Source of the DNA: an uncultured Oceanospirillaceae bacterium
Lineage (GTDB): Bacteria > Pseudomonadota > Gammaproteobacteria > Pseudomonadales > Balneatricaceae
Direction of reading: 5' to 3'
Length of the DNA stretch: 44,071 bases
Assembly: GCA_937136055.1 (NCBI GenBank)
Contig: CAKZOD010000109.1
Location: 1-44,071, forward strand
Positions 8,337 through 17,265 of this stretch are shown one piece after another. The notes beneath the pieces are model-generated. The model was not told the DNA's origin and made no database searches. It saw nothing but the letters and a program-made list of their open reading frames with translations. Both the position numbers and the translations under genes were made by a program. Numbering within the stretch: position 1 is the first letter of the stretch; every line of letters begins with the position of its first letter.

Positions 8337-11300
8337 CTAGATATCAGACTCTATCGCTGTTTGTTGTGTAAATTGCTCAATAAATTCCTTTTCAGGTAGC
8401 GGCTTACTAAAATAATAACCTTGTATTGTCTCGCACTGCATCTCACTCAAAAGTGCTAATTGGCCTTTCGTTTCAACCCCTTCAGCAACACTTTGTAGCT
8501 TCAGGTTCTGCGATAAGCTGATAATCGTTTTAACCAGTGCCAAGCTCTCCGGGTCCGTCTCTATATCAGCGATAAATGACTGATCTATTTTTAACTTTGA
8601 GATAGGGAATTTCTTTAGGTAGCTGAGCGATGAGTAACCTGTACCAAAATCATCGATAGCAATTTCTACCCCCATGTCATGTAACTCTTTTAGCTGTCGA
8701 TAAGTTTTTCCTGAGTCATCAATCAACAAGCTCTCTGTAATTTCTACCACCAGCTGCTGAGCGGGTAGTTTTGATTGTGCGAGGGCGCTTTCAATTATCG
8801 GCACTATTTCTTGGCGTTGAAATTGCCTGCTTGATACATTTACATTAATTTTTAGCGGCTCATCTAAGTTGCGATTGACTTGCTCAACAACTTTGCAAGC
8901 TCTTCTAATAACCCATTCACCAATACTTTCAATCAGGCCAATGCTTTCAGCTATCGGTATAAAATCAGCGGGAGATACTTGCCCTAGCTCTGGGTGATTC
9001 CATCGAAGTAGTGTCTCAGCACTGCTATAGCGCTGTAATTCAATATCCCAAATAGGCTGGAAACTTAGACTCAGTTGCTTAAGCTCCAAAGCATTATGCA
9101 AGGCTATTTCCATCACACGGCGCTGCTGCGCAATATTGTTCATTTGCTCAGTATAGAAGTGATAGCAATTACGCCCTTCTTCCTTAGCTTTATACATTGC
9201 GCTATCTGCATTACGACAGATAATTTCAACACTGCTAGCATCTTCAGGATAAATAGCGACGCCGATACTACAAGAGACAAATACACTGTTACCTTCTAGC
9301 TCATAAGGTGCGCGAATCGAATCGAGTAGCTGCTGGCATACCGTTGACACAGCTAGAATGGATTGAATGTTTGGTAGGATAATTGCAAATTCATCCCCCC
9401 CTAAACGGGCAGGAGTATCTTTCTCTGTCAAGTTTTCGACAATACGAGCTGCTACTTCTTTTAATAGCAAATCGCCGACTGAGTGCCCAAGGGTATCGTT
9501 AATACTCTTGAAATGGTCTAAATCGATAAACAACAAAGCACCGTGAGTTTTTGTATCCACAGACATAGATAGTACTTGCTCTAAGGTTTGTGAAAACAAA
9601 TTGCGGTTGGCGAGGTTCGTCAAACTATCGTAGTTGGCTTGATGCTGAATAAGACGCTCATTCTTCTTACGTTTTGTGATATCCGTAAAGAGTGTGACAT
9701 ACCCCTCAGCCTCTCCATTAGCATCCCACATTGTAGAAATGTTTACCCACTGTGGATAAAGCTCACCACTTTTACGTTTGTTCCAAATCTCCCCTTCAAA
9801 GTGACCAGTCGTTGCCAATTGCTGATAGAAGGTCTGATAGAACGTCTCATCATGTCTGCCCGACTTTAATATCGTTGGCTTTTTGTTAATACAATCTTCC
9901 CAGCTATAACCGGTTATCCGCTCAAACGATTTATTCACTAGCTGAATATAGTTATTTTTATCGGTCACCATAATCGCTTCAGAAGAAATACGAAAAACCG
10001 CATCCGTTAAGCGCCGCTGCTTTTCATTCTCTTTTTGTAGATCAATAATTTCAGCGATAGCAATGTAATGAGTAATTGTATTATCACTCGACATCAATGG
10101 GCTTAAATTAACTTTCAGCCAACAGATGGTGCCATCCTTGTCCTGCCCTTGAAGCTCTCCTGACCAGTTTTTACCGCTCTTAACCTGCTCTACAATACTT
10201 TGGTATTCACTGATATCAACTTGCGAGGGACTTAAAAATAGCGGCACCCTGCCAAGTATTTCTTCACTCGAGTAACCACTGGCTTGCTCAAACCTGCGAT
10301 TCACATAGTCCACCTGTCCGTACTCGTTAATCACAAGTACAAGAACAGGGCTTGATTCAACAACTCGCGAGAGCAACTTAATATGCTCTTGTGACGCCGT
10401 GCGCGCTGTGGCATCAAAAAACATCGCTATATTATGTTTTCGACTGGTAATATTGTTATCAACTTTGAAGACAGTGGCATCAAAAACTCGCTTATTGGCA
10501 ACAATTGATTCTATTTCAAAACTACCTGACCAAGCCTGATCTTCGTTATGCTGCTCAATCAAAGATAACACTTGGTTAAACTCACTTTGTGAGCGAGGTA
10601 ATACAGAGGCACTATCAACGCTCTGCTGTGCACTGTTGAACATATTATTAAAACTGGGATTGAGATAATTAACCGCTTTATTATCATCGGTGATAATCGT
10701 GGCGATAGGTGATTGCTCAACAGTGGATGAAAGCAATTGAATTTGCTGGCGCATACGTAAACTGCGCCTTTGTAAACGCAATAAAACGAAAACAGCACCG
10801 ACTAAGAAAAAAATCAACGTCATCATGCTGCTCAAAAAGCCAGCATTCATTTGTATCCAATTCACAATTAGCTTTGAATACGAGAAGCAAATACTGACAG
10901 CAATGGGATACTTAGCAGATATCGCCACTGAGTAGAATGACTGTGGTAAAGTGCCATTATATTTAGAACCACTTAACTGGTTTGCGCCGCTGTTTAGTAC
11001 TTTATCAATCAAGCTGGTATCCAAAGCTTGATGAGGATCATCTTCCCCAAACTCTAATAACTGCTCACCGTGTAAACTAGTAATTGATACTCGCTGTTGC
11101 TCCTGTAGCTCTAAACTCTGTACATAGCTCGTTAAGTAGCTTGGATTAAATGCTGCCAGTATTCGATACTCTCCCGGGTTATAGCGCATTTCATAATTTA
11201 GCTCTACGGGTAAAATACGCCTGACTCCCCCCGTCTTTTTCACATCATTAATACGAGGCAAAAAACGCTGATTGAGCACAGTACTAAATCGCAATGCTGT

Positions 11301-11717
11301 ATAACCGCTATTGTCAGGTTCAAAATGTAGACGGTCAAAGTCAATACTGCTTTGGTTTTGATGACTTGAATCTACAATGACCGACTCGTTTTTGAGAATC
11401 AAAATTTGGCGAATGTGCGGTGCAAAACTTAAAATGCGCATCACTTTTTCTTCGAGCAATTTCAAATCATAGCTATACGGGCGATCAATGGTTTCTGCTA
11501 TTGACGTTAAGCTGATCTCAAGGGATTCAAACGAGCGACTAATACTCGTCTCGATCATACTGGTATAAAGGTTTGCTGACGCTTTTCTACTGCTCACCTC
11601 TTGCTTAACACTAAATAGTATTAACCCGCTAAAAAGCAGTACAGCAGCCACACTTAACACTATCGTTGTAAAACGAAAGCTTATTTTTTTGGAAGAAGTA
11701 AATAGTTTAACAATCAA
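8337..11717 (-). CDS. Membrane PAS-PAS-PAS-GGDEF-EAL c-di-GMP protein
   Basis: Predicted c-di-GMP synthase/phosphodiesterase of 1126 aa in the inner membrane. TM1 is at about residues 16-36, a periplasmic sensor of about 250 aa follows (37-290), and TM2 is at about 291-313. Three PAS domains lie at about 325-435, 445-560 and 565-683. The GGDEF domain (687-855) has an intact motif at 773-777 (RLGGDEFAII). The EAL domain (860-1118) reads ETLLRW at 901-906 with EITES, DDFGTGYSSL and VAEGVET kept, so both catalytic halves could work. The inhibitory I-site Arg is replaced (TEKD at 764-767). The first start in this frame is TTG with no clear ribosome site; the next Met (54) would remove TM1, so the exact start is uncertain. 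Confidence 0.92.
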   Translation of the reverse strand: MIVKLFTSSKKISFRFTTIVLSVAAVLLFSGLILFSVKQEVSSRKASANLYTSMIETSISRSFESLEISLTSIAETIDRPYSYDLKLLEEKVMRILSFAPHIRQILILKNESVIVDSSHQNQSSIDFDRLHFEPDNSGYTALRFSTVLNQRFLPRINDVKKTGGVRRILPVELNYEMRYNPGEYRILAAFNPSYLTSYVQSLELQEQQRVSITSLHGEQLLEFGEDDPHQALDTSLIDKVLNSGANQLSGSKYNGTLPQSFYSVAISAKYPIAVSICFSYSKLIVNWIQMNAGFLSSMMTLIFFLVGAVFVLLRLQRRSLRMRQQIQLLSSTVEQSPIATIITDDNKAVNYLNPSFNNMFNSAQQSVDSASVLPRSQSEFNQVLSLIEQHNEDQAWSGSFEIESIVANKRVFDATVFKVDNNITSRKHNIAMFFDATARTASQEHIKLLSRVVESSPVLVLVINEYGQVDYVNRRFEQASGYSSEEILGRVPLFLSPSQVDISEYQSIVEQVKSGKNWSGELQGQDKDGTICWLKVNLSPLMSSDNTITHYIAIAEIIDLQKENEKQRRLTDAVFRISSEAIMVTDKNNYIQLVNKSFERITGYSWEDCINKKPTILKSGRHDETFYQTFYQQLATTGHFEGEIWNKRKSGELYPQWVNISTMWDANGEAEGYVTLFTDITKRKKNERLIQHQANYDSLTNLANRNLFSQTLEQVLSMSVDTKTHGALLFIDLDHFKSINDTLGHSVGDLLLKEVAARIVENLTEKDTPARLGGDEFAIILPNIQSILAVSTVCQQLLDSIRAPYELEGNSVFVSCSIGVAIYPEDASSVEIICRNADSAMYKAKEEGRNCYHFYTEQMNNIAQQRRVMEIALHNALELKQLSLSFQPIWDIELQRYSSAETLLRWNHPELGQVSPADFIPIAESIGLIESIGEWVIRRACKVVEQVNRNLDEPLKINVNVSSRQFQRQEIVPIIESALAQSKLPAQQLVVEITESLLIDDSGKTYRQLKELHDMGVEIAIDDFGTGYSSLSYLKKFPISKLKIDQSFIADIETDPESLALVKTIISLSQNLKLQSVAEGVETKGQLALLSEMQCETIQGYYFSKPLPEKEFIEQFTQQTAIESDI

Positions 11718-12107
11718 AATCGATACACACTAAAACCAACAGCCACTACAATTAAGGCTATATTTATAGGAGAACTACATCTAGCGAAATAAATTTCAGT
11801 TTTTCAAACATAAAAAAGGCAAGTATAGAGATGACCTTAGAGCCTACCTATCTCAAAACCCTACTTAAATAATTGTAGTTAATAGATATTCTTTTCGCCT
11901 GAAATTTTTCATTTTTTTAGAGACATTGCGTAATAAAAACAAATTGTAGCGCAACCTCTATGTCGGCTAGCGTAAACAAATAGACAAATAAATTCTAATA
12001 ATTTTTCCTATTTTGACTCGAAATAAATACTTATAAAAAGATACAATGATCGCTTGTATGATGTTAGCAACAATACGGCTATTGCTTAATGAACACAGGA
12101 AGACAAC
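11718..12107. other. AT-rich divergent intergenic region
   Basis: 390 nt between the leftward GGDEF-EAL gene and the rightward solute-binding protein gene. I see no ORF and no strong hairpin. It must hold promoters for both directions. A TTGACT (about 12013) and a TATAAA (about 12032) occur on the plus strand, but their 13-nt spacing is too short for a standard promoter. Confidence 0.35.
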
Positions 12108-12914
12108 ATGAAAATCACATTTCCAACTTTAATGGCTTATAACGCCATCTTCCTTTTGTGCACAACAACAGTCTCGGCAAGTACACAACCAATTAGCGAG
12201 CAAATCAGCGAGCGCAATAGCATCAATGTTTGTATATGGCCTGATTACTACGCCATTAGCTACCGCGCTCCTCGCACAGGTAAACTCAGCGGTATTGACA
12301 TAGACATGTCTAAAGCATTAGCGAAATGGCTTGATGTTGATCTTAACTATGTCGAAAGCTCATTTGCAAAACTGCAGCAGAACATGTCGAACGGCAAATG
12401 TGATATCGCTATGCACGGTGTCGCCATTAGAGATAGCCGCAAAGCATTTATGGATTTTTCAGCACCTTACTTGCGCAGCGGTATCTATGGCGTTTCTGCA
12501 CAGTCAAACAGCCAGTTGCAGCAATGGGGAGACATCGACCAACCTGGTGTCATTGCCGTTGTCCAAAAAGAGACTTTTATGGAACCTGTGATGCGAAGCA
12601 AGCTGAAGAATGCCCAATTACTCGTGGTCGATAACTTTAAGGCCAGAGAGCAAGCTGTTCGCAGCGGCAATGCCGACGTGTTCATGACGGATTACCCTTA
12701 CGGGAAGCGAATGATCTCTCTTACAAAATGGGCAAAGTTGCTCACACCAAATACGCCTTTCGCCAGTACAGAGTACGCTTACGCCGTCCCTAGAAACAAC
12801 CCTGCCTGGTTAGCCAAAATCAATCTTTTTTTAAGTGAATCTAAAGCCAATGGCACGCTAAAAGCCCTCGCTGAAAAACACCAACTACTACCTATTGTCG
12901 TATTAGAAAACTAA
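12108..12914 (+). CDS. Orphan periplasmic solute-binding protein (SBP_bac_3 family)
   Basis: Protein of 268 aa with a signal peptide (cleavage near residue 24, TTTVSA). The mature part is a type-2 periplasmic binding fold of the amino-acid / GltI class: INVCIWPDYYAISYRAPRTG, KLSGIDIDMSKALAKWLDVDL, KCDIAMHGVAIRDSRKAFMD (the usual region for alpha-carboxylate binding) and NADVFMTDYPYGKRM. The ligand is unknown. No permease or ATPase gene is near, and both neighbours are GGDEF-EAL genes on the other strand, which suggests a sensory rather than transport role. AGGAAG sits 5 nt before the ATG. Its stop codon directly abuts the stop of the opposing gene. Confidence 0.85.
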   Translation: MKITFPTLMAYNAIFLLCTTTVSASTQPISEQISERNSINVCIWPDYYAISYRAPRTGKLSGIDIDMSKALAKWLDVDLNYVESSFAKLQQNMSNGKCDIAMHGVAIRDSRKAFMDFSAPYLRSGIYGVSAQSNSQLQQWGDIDQPGVIAVVQKETFMEPVMRSKLKNAQLLVVDNFKAREQAVRSGNADVFMTDYPYGKRMISLTKWAKLLTPNTPFASTEYAYAVPRNNPAWLAKINLFLSESKANGTLKALAEKHQLLPIVVLEN

Positions 12915-15320
12915 TTAAGCAGCTTTCACCCATTCTTTATACAAGGCTTCTCTAGATATTGGCTTAGAGTACAAATACCCTTGAAACCAAGGGCAGCCTA
13001 AAGCGCTTAAGGCCTCCTGTTCTTCTAGTGTTTCTACCCCTTCTGCAATCACCGTTAAACCTAAGCGATCAGCAATAGTAATGATAACTTCAACGATTGC
13101 TGCTTTCTCTGAATTTAGCGCAAGGTCAGTGACGAATGAGCGATCGATCTTTAAAATATCGAGTGGTAGATGCTGTAAATATCGCAGCGAAGAATAGCCA
13201 GTACCGAAATCATCAATCGCAAAAGAGATCCCTCGCAGCTTTAATAATTTCATTTTATTACAGGCGACGTCAAAGTTATTAACTAAAGCATTTTCAGTAA
13301 TTTCTAGCTCCAACATATTACCAGGCACTTGGTATTCATCCATCAAACCAAAGAGGTAGTCGACAAAGTCCACTTGCATAAACTGAATGGGACTCACATT
13401 TACCGCCAAGTGTTTAAATCCTTCTGGTAGCCCTTCTTTCACCCATACCATTAACTGCTGTAATGCATTAGCAAGTACCCACTTACCTATCTCTATAATC
13501 TGTCCACTTTCCTCGGCAATACTAATAAAGCTACCGGGCATAATGAAACCTTTATCGGGATGATTCCAACGTATCAATGCTTCTACACCTATCATCTTTC
13601 CTGTTACTTCAACTTGCGGCTGGAACCACAATTCAAACTCTTGGTTCTCTAATGCTTGATGCAAACCTTTCTCAACATCAAGACGCTGCTGTGCAGAGGA
13701 TTGCATTTCAGGATCAAAGAATTGAAAGCCATTTCTTCCAAGCGCTTTTGCTCTGTACAGCGCTGTATCTGCACAGCGTAAAACCCCTTCAGGGCCTTCA
13801 CCATGTTTTGGAAACATCGCAATGCCTATACTGGCTGAACAGTAAAGCGTATGGCCATCTGTCTCATAGGGTCGATTCATTTGCTCAAGAATATCCCGAG
13901 ATGTCTTTGTTACCTCTTCTATACTTTCTTGAGATTCCTCGCCAACCTCTGGAAGCAATACAATAAACTCATCTCCCCCAAATCGAGAACAGGTGCTATT
14001 TGCAGGCAATATACTGTTTAACCGTTTAGATATCTGACACAGCAAGGAATCTCCAACGCCGTGACCTAAGGAGTCATTGATTGTCTTAAAGTGATCTAGA
14101 TCGAGGTAAAGTACTGCCCCAAAGCAGCCATCGTCTTGATGATTATCTAAAGTAAATTCTAGACGGTTTAGAAACAACCTGCGATTCGGCAGTCCCGTCA
14201 GTGAATCATAAAAGGCGAGCTCGTGGATTTTCCTCTCAGACGCTTTTCGCCGAGTCACATCTCGCGCCATAATCAATACATAATTCACATCTTGTAAATT
14301 AAGCCTGATCCCGCGCGCTTCTATTGGTAGGCTTTTACCCGGCAACCCTTGCTGCTGATCTTCAAATTCAATAACGCTCTCTTCTGTAAACGAAGCAAAT
14401 AGGCGAATAAGCGATTCATCAGTATAATTTTTACTAAAGCGCGAGAGCTTTTGCCCCTCCAATTGCTCTTTATTTATCCCAAGGCTTAAGGCTGCTCGCT
14501 GATTCACTTGAACAATAGTTGTATCTGCCAAGCACAGAAACATTGCATCTCCAGCACTGTCCATTAAAGACCTTGAAAAATGCTCACTTTTGGAAAGACT
14601 TTGAACAGTATTAGACAGTTGATCAGCTACTTTTTTTCGCTCATTCCATAAGCGATCAAAACCGGACACCAAATCCCCAATTTCATCAGCTTGAGTGTAA
14701 GGCAGCTTTTTACTTTCAATCCCTAAGCGTAGTTGTTCAACCCAAACAGATATGTCCAGTATAGGGCGCGCCAAATAATGATAGAAAATCAACATTAGTG
14801 CAGCCACTAGCACAAGAGCATATAGCAGACTGAAAGCTAAACTCACCACTACTCTTTTAATAAATGCGCTTGATATATGTGAGCTATCTAGATTAATAAC
14901 CAGTTTTGCAGAACCGTGACTTAAGCCATTTATTTTCAGCTCGACCTCTAGCTGCTTAGGAACTCTAAACAGTGCTTCGCCTATCCCATCTAATTTTTCG
15001 TTTGATGTCGGCGCTCGATCACTTTGTGCAAGAGTTTCCCCAAAGTCATCAATTAAACGAGCACGATAAATCTCTGGTTGCTCCACAAAAGTTTGAGTAA
15101 GTTTTAATGCTTGTACTTTATTTAAGTTGTAAACGGCAAGGGCAGCGCTTTCTTTGTGCAAACTGATAATTCTGTCAATGCCAGCAAATAGCGATTTTTT
15201 CTCTTCGTTGAGATCGTAAAATAATTGCAAGCCAGTAAAAACAACACCCAAAAACAAAGAGATAATTAAAACAAACTTTGCTTGTTTGTAGACTATTCGA
15301 TTCTTTGTTTTTGTCATCAT
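12915..15320 (-). CDS. Membrane HAMP-PAS-GGDEF-EAL c-di-GMP protein
   Basis: Predicted dual c-di-GMP enzyme of 801 aa. TM1 is at about residues 16-35, a compact periplasmic domain at 36-155 (CHASE8-like by look), TM2 at 156-180 and HAMP at 181-235. PAS is at about 245-355. GGDEF spans 366-535 with an intact motif at 448-452 (SRFGGDEFIVLL) and no RxxD I-site. EAL spans 545-800 with E580-A-L, EITEN at 673-677, DDFGTGYSSL at 703-712, Lys724 and AEGVET, all consistent with an active phosphodiesterase. It lies 89 nt downstream of the 253-aa solute-binding protein on the same strand, probably one transcript. The start could be either Met of the initial Met-Met. Confidence 0.93.
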   Translation of the reverse strand: MMTKTKNRIVYKQAKFVLIISLFLGVVFTGLQLFYDLNEEKKSLFAGIDRIISLHKESAALAVYNLNKVQALKLTQTFVEQPEIYRARLIDDFGETLAQSDRAPTSNEKLDGIGEALFRVPKQLEVELKINGLSHGSAKLVINLDSSHISSAFIKRVVVSLAFSLLYALVLVAALMLIFYHYLARPILDISVWVEQLRLGIESKKLPYTQADEIGDLVSGFDRLWNERKKVADQLSNTVQSLSKSEHFSRSLMDSAGDAMFLCLADTTIVQVNQRAALSLGINKEQLEGQKLSRFSKNYTDESLIRLFASFTEESVIEFEDQQQGLPGKSLPIEARGIRLNLQDVNYVLIMARDVTRRKASERKIHELAFYDSLTGLPNRRLFLNRLEFTLDNHQDDGCFGAVLYLDLDHFKTINDSLGHGVGDSLLCQISKRLNSILPANSTCSRFGGDEFIVLLPEVGEESQESIEEVTKTSRDILEQMNRPYETDGHTLYCSASIGIAMFPKHGEGPEGVLRCADTALYRAKALGRNGFQFFDPEMQSSAQQRLDVEKGLHQALENQEFELWFQPQVEVTGKMIGVEALIRWNHPDKGFIMPGSFISIAEESGQIIEIGKWVLANALQQLMVWVKEGLPEGFKHLAVNVSPIQFMQVDFVDYLFGLMDEYQVPGNMLELEITENALVNNFDVACNKMKLLKLRGISFAIDDFGTGYSSLRYLQHLPLDILKIDRSFVTDLALNSEKAAIVEVIITIADRLGLTVIAEGVETLEEQEALSALGCPWFQGYLYSKPISREALYKEWVKAA

Positions 15321-15409
15321 TTTCGATACTCATTTATGGATTCTTTGTGCGAGATAACACGTTAACTCTCACAATAAGCTTATGAAGCAGGCTCCCTTGC
15401 CATTAACCT

Positions 15410-16171
15410 TTAGCGATACTTGCTGTAAATTTTACCAAACTCACCTGAGGCTTTTATCAGCTTTAACCCTTGATTGAACTTCTCGATCAACCTCTCATTA
15501 CCGGTAAATTTTTTACTGAAACATAAATGAAAGCTATCGCTTTGCTTATCAGTCATGCGTTTAATTTTTATTTTTTCTTGTAAGTTAAGTTGCTTAGCAC
15601 GATAGAGAGTCGTTAGCTCTCCACTGTATAAAACGTCAATATTACGGTAAATCAAGGATCGGATAGCGTCATCTAATTCTTGAGCGGTATCGTGAGCAAT
15701 ATCATTTTTCTCCAATTCCTTTTGGATTCCCCACCCTTCAACAGCAATGACTTTAAAGTGATTTAAATCCGAGAAGTTATTTAATGCGCTCGCATCTGCA
15801 TTTGCTTTGAATATAGCGACTTGATTCGCTTCACTGAGCTTTTCACTGTAGTTTAAATAACTCAATCGATCTTCTCGGATGGAGCAAGTAAGAGAACCTG
15901 CGATATATCCAAACTTAAGGCTTTTTAAGATGCGCTTCCAAGGCGCTGATACGATACGAACAGGCTCATTAACAGCGGCAAAAGATGCTTTTGTAACTTC
16001 TACATCAATACCAGAAATCATGCCATTTGGATCAACAATCATATAGGGAGGGTAATGAACGGCGTACAACTCTACAGCTTCTTGCTGCTGGCTGTGTCCG
16101 TAACTGGAGTACAACAAAATGAGAAGAGTTGTTAACGCTAGAAAATGGGTCTTGAAATTAATAAATTTCAT
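15410..16171 (-). CDS. Periplasmic solute-binding protein (SBP_bac_3 family) upstream of a GGDEF-EAL gene
   Basis: Protein of 253 aa with a signal peptide (hydrophobic FLALTTLLILLYSSYGHS, cleavage near residue 27). The mature part begins VELYAVHYPPYMIVDPNGMI and contains SGIDVEVTKASFAAV and GSLTCSIREDRLSYLNYSEKL, as in two-lobed amino-acid-type binding proteins. It ends IKASGEFGKIYSKYR, typical of the family. Ligand unknown. There are no transporter genes nearby. The next gene on the same strand encodes an 801-aa GGDEF-EAL protein, so this protein may present a ligand to that sensor. GGGA lies 8 nt before the ATG. Confidence 0.85.
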   Translation of the reverse strand: MKFINFKTHFLALTTLLILLYSSYGHSQQQEAVELYAVHYPPYMIVDPNGMISGIDVEVTKASFAAVNEPVRIVSAPWKRILKSLKFGYIAGSLTCSIREDRLSYLNYSEKLSEANQVAIFKANADASALNNFSDLNHFKVIAVEGWGIQKELEKNDIAHDTAQELDDAIRSLIYRNIDVLYSGELTTLYRAKQLNLQEKIKIKRMTDKQSDSFHLCFSKKFTGNERLIEKFNQGLKLIKASGEFGKIYSKYR

Positions 16172-16511
16172 ATTAACGTCCCGCTTAATTACTAACTCGT
16201 AGAACTTATCTTAATAGATCATTACTGAACTGGCGCTGAGTAGTTTTTTGTAGACTAAAAATGCTTGCTATCAGACGTTCTTACCCACTTGCCAACCTTG
16301 CTGTATAACGCATTTTCTCTATAGCGACTCTATGCTCGTTTAATAGCAACTGCGCAAATAAATATTGCGAGATAAGTTTGAATATCGATATCTTTGCCGA
16401 CAAACATTGCTATAATGCGCCGCTCATTTTCACGGCCAGGTCACCCTACTTACTTAGCCACTTCCTCCAGTTATTTTACTGCTACGTTCATTTTCAACTT
16501 CAGGTTTTTAC
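16172..16511. other. Divergent intergenic region, solute-binding protein / PQ-loop gene
   Basis: 340 nt without a convincing ORF. On the plus strand an extended -10 element TGCTATAAT (16408-16416) followed by a GC-rich discriminator (GCGCCGC) is a good promoter candidate for the PQ-loop gene and would give a leader of about 90 nt. The minus-strand promoter for the solute-binding protein is not obvious. Confidence 0.45.
16408..16416 (+). promoter_or_regulatory. Extended -10 promoter for the PQ-loop gene
   Basis: TGC directly before a consensus TATAAT. No good -35 box is seen at 16-18 nt upstream, as expected for an extended -10 promoter. The gene start is about 95 nt downstream. Confidence 0.5.
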
Positions 16512-17207
16512 ATGCTTTATAACGCAATGGGTATTCTCAGTTCAGTGATGTTTTTGGGCTGTTTATTTGGTTTAGTGAAACAGTACCGACAAATAAACCA
16601 AAGAAAGCTCACTGCGAAAGAGCTATCAAAAGGGCTGGGGTTCGCAACGCAATCTCTGTCGGTCAATAATTTCTTTTCAAGCTTTATTGGCTTCTATGCG
16701 TTTTTCGTTTACTCAATGATGTTGCAAGATGTTGATTACTACCTATTTGTAACACGTTTACTCGCAGCTCTCGCCACTATGGTTATCCTCTATGAAGTGT
16801 TTCTTGATCGCGCTCAGCTCTCTCAGAAATTACCTTTCCTCAGTGCTGTTGCAGCAATGCTAATAGCTTTTATCTGCTTTGAGTTTAGAGAGCATTTACT
16901 CACGGTAGGGCGCTCTGTAGCGAGTATTTTAGCGGTGGGTGCCACTTTCATTATTTTCCAAGGTGGGGTACAGCAGATACGTAAGATACGTAAAGAAAAA
17001 ACAACCGGGGCATTGTCATTATCAATGAATGTCATTTTCATGGGTAAAGATTTATCAAATTTAGCCTTTGGCTTTGTATTAGGCTTTGCAGATGGCTGGC
17101 CACTTATTTTGATAGGCTCAGTCAGCTCGATAGTTAAGCTCATAACAATCTGGCAATTTAGAGTATATGGCGCAAAGACTATAGATACAAAGCTGAAAAG
17201 CGCATAG
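16512..17207 (+). CDS. PQ-loop / SWEET-like multi-pass membrane protein
   Basis: Membrane protein of 231 aa with about seven hydrophobic helices. Two segments resemble PQ-loop repeats: GLVKQYRQINQRK near the N-terminus and GGVQQIRKIRKEKTTGALSL at about 150-170. The second has the loop, basic stretch and small-residue pattern of the family, although the Pro of the PQ pair is replaced in both. Members include SWEET sugar carriers and lysosomal cystine/amino-acid exporters, so small-solute transport is likely but the substrate is unknown. CAGG lies 8 nt before the ATG. It sits alone between the signalling island and a convergent VOC gene. Confidence 0.7.
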   Translation: MLYNAMGILSSVMFLGCLFGLVKQYRQINQRKLTAKELSKGLGFATQSLSVNNFFSSFIGFYAFFVYSMMLQDVDYYLFVTRLLAALATMVILYEVFLDRAQLSQKLPFLSAVAAMLIAFICFEFREHLLTVGRSVASILAVGATFIIFQGGVQQIRKIRKEKTTGALSLSMNVIFMGKDLSNLAFGFVLGFADGWPLILIGSVSSIVKLITIWQFRVYGAKTIDTKLKSA

Positions 17208-17223
17208 CTGTTAAGCGCAAATC

Positions 17224-17252
17224 ACGCGAATATTCATAAAACATATTCGCGT
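17224..17252. terminator. Bidirectional terminator between PQ-loop and VOC genes
   Basis: ACGCGAATAT (17224-17233) pairs perfectly with ATATTCGCGT (17243-17252) around a 9-nt loop, 16 nt after the PQ-loop stop and 13 nt before the opposing VOC stop. ATTTACATT follows on the plus strand. Confidence 0.6.
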
Positions 17253-17265
17253 ATTTACATTGCTA

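Noticed and set aside
8337..16171. Treating the signalling island as a mobile element
   Set aside because: No transposase, integrase or flanking repeat is seen, and codon look is like the surroundings.
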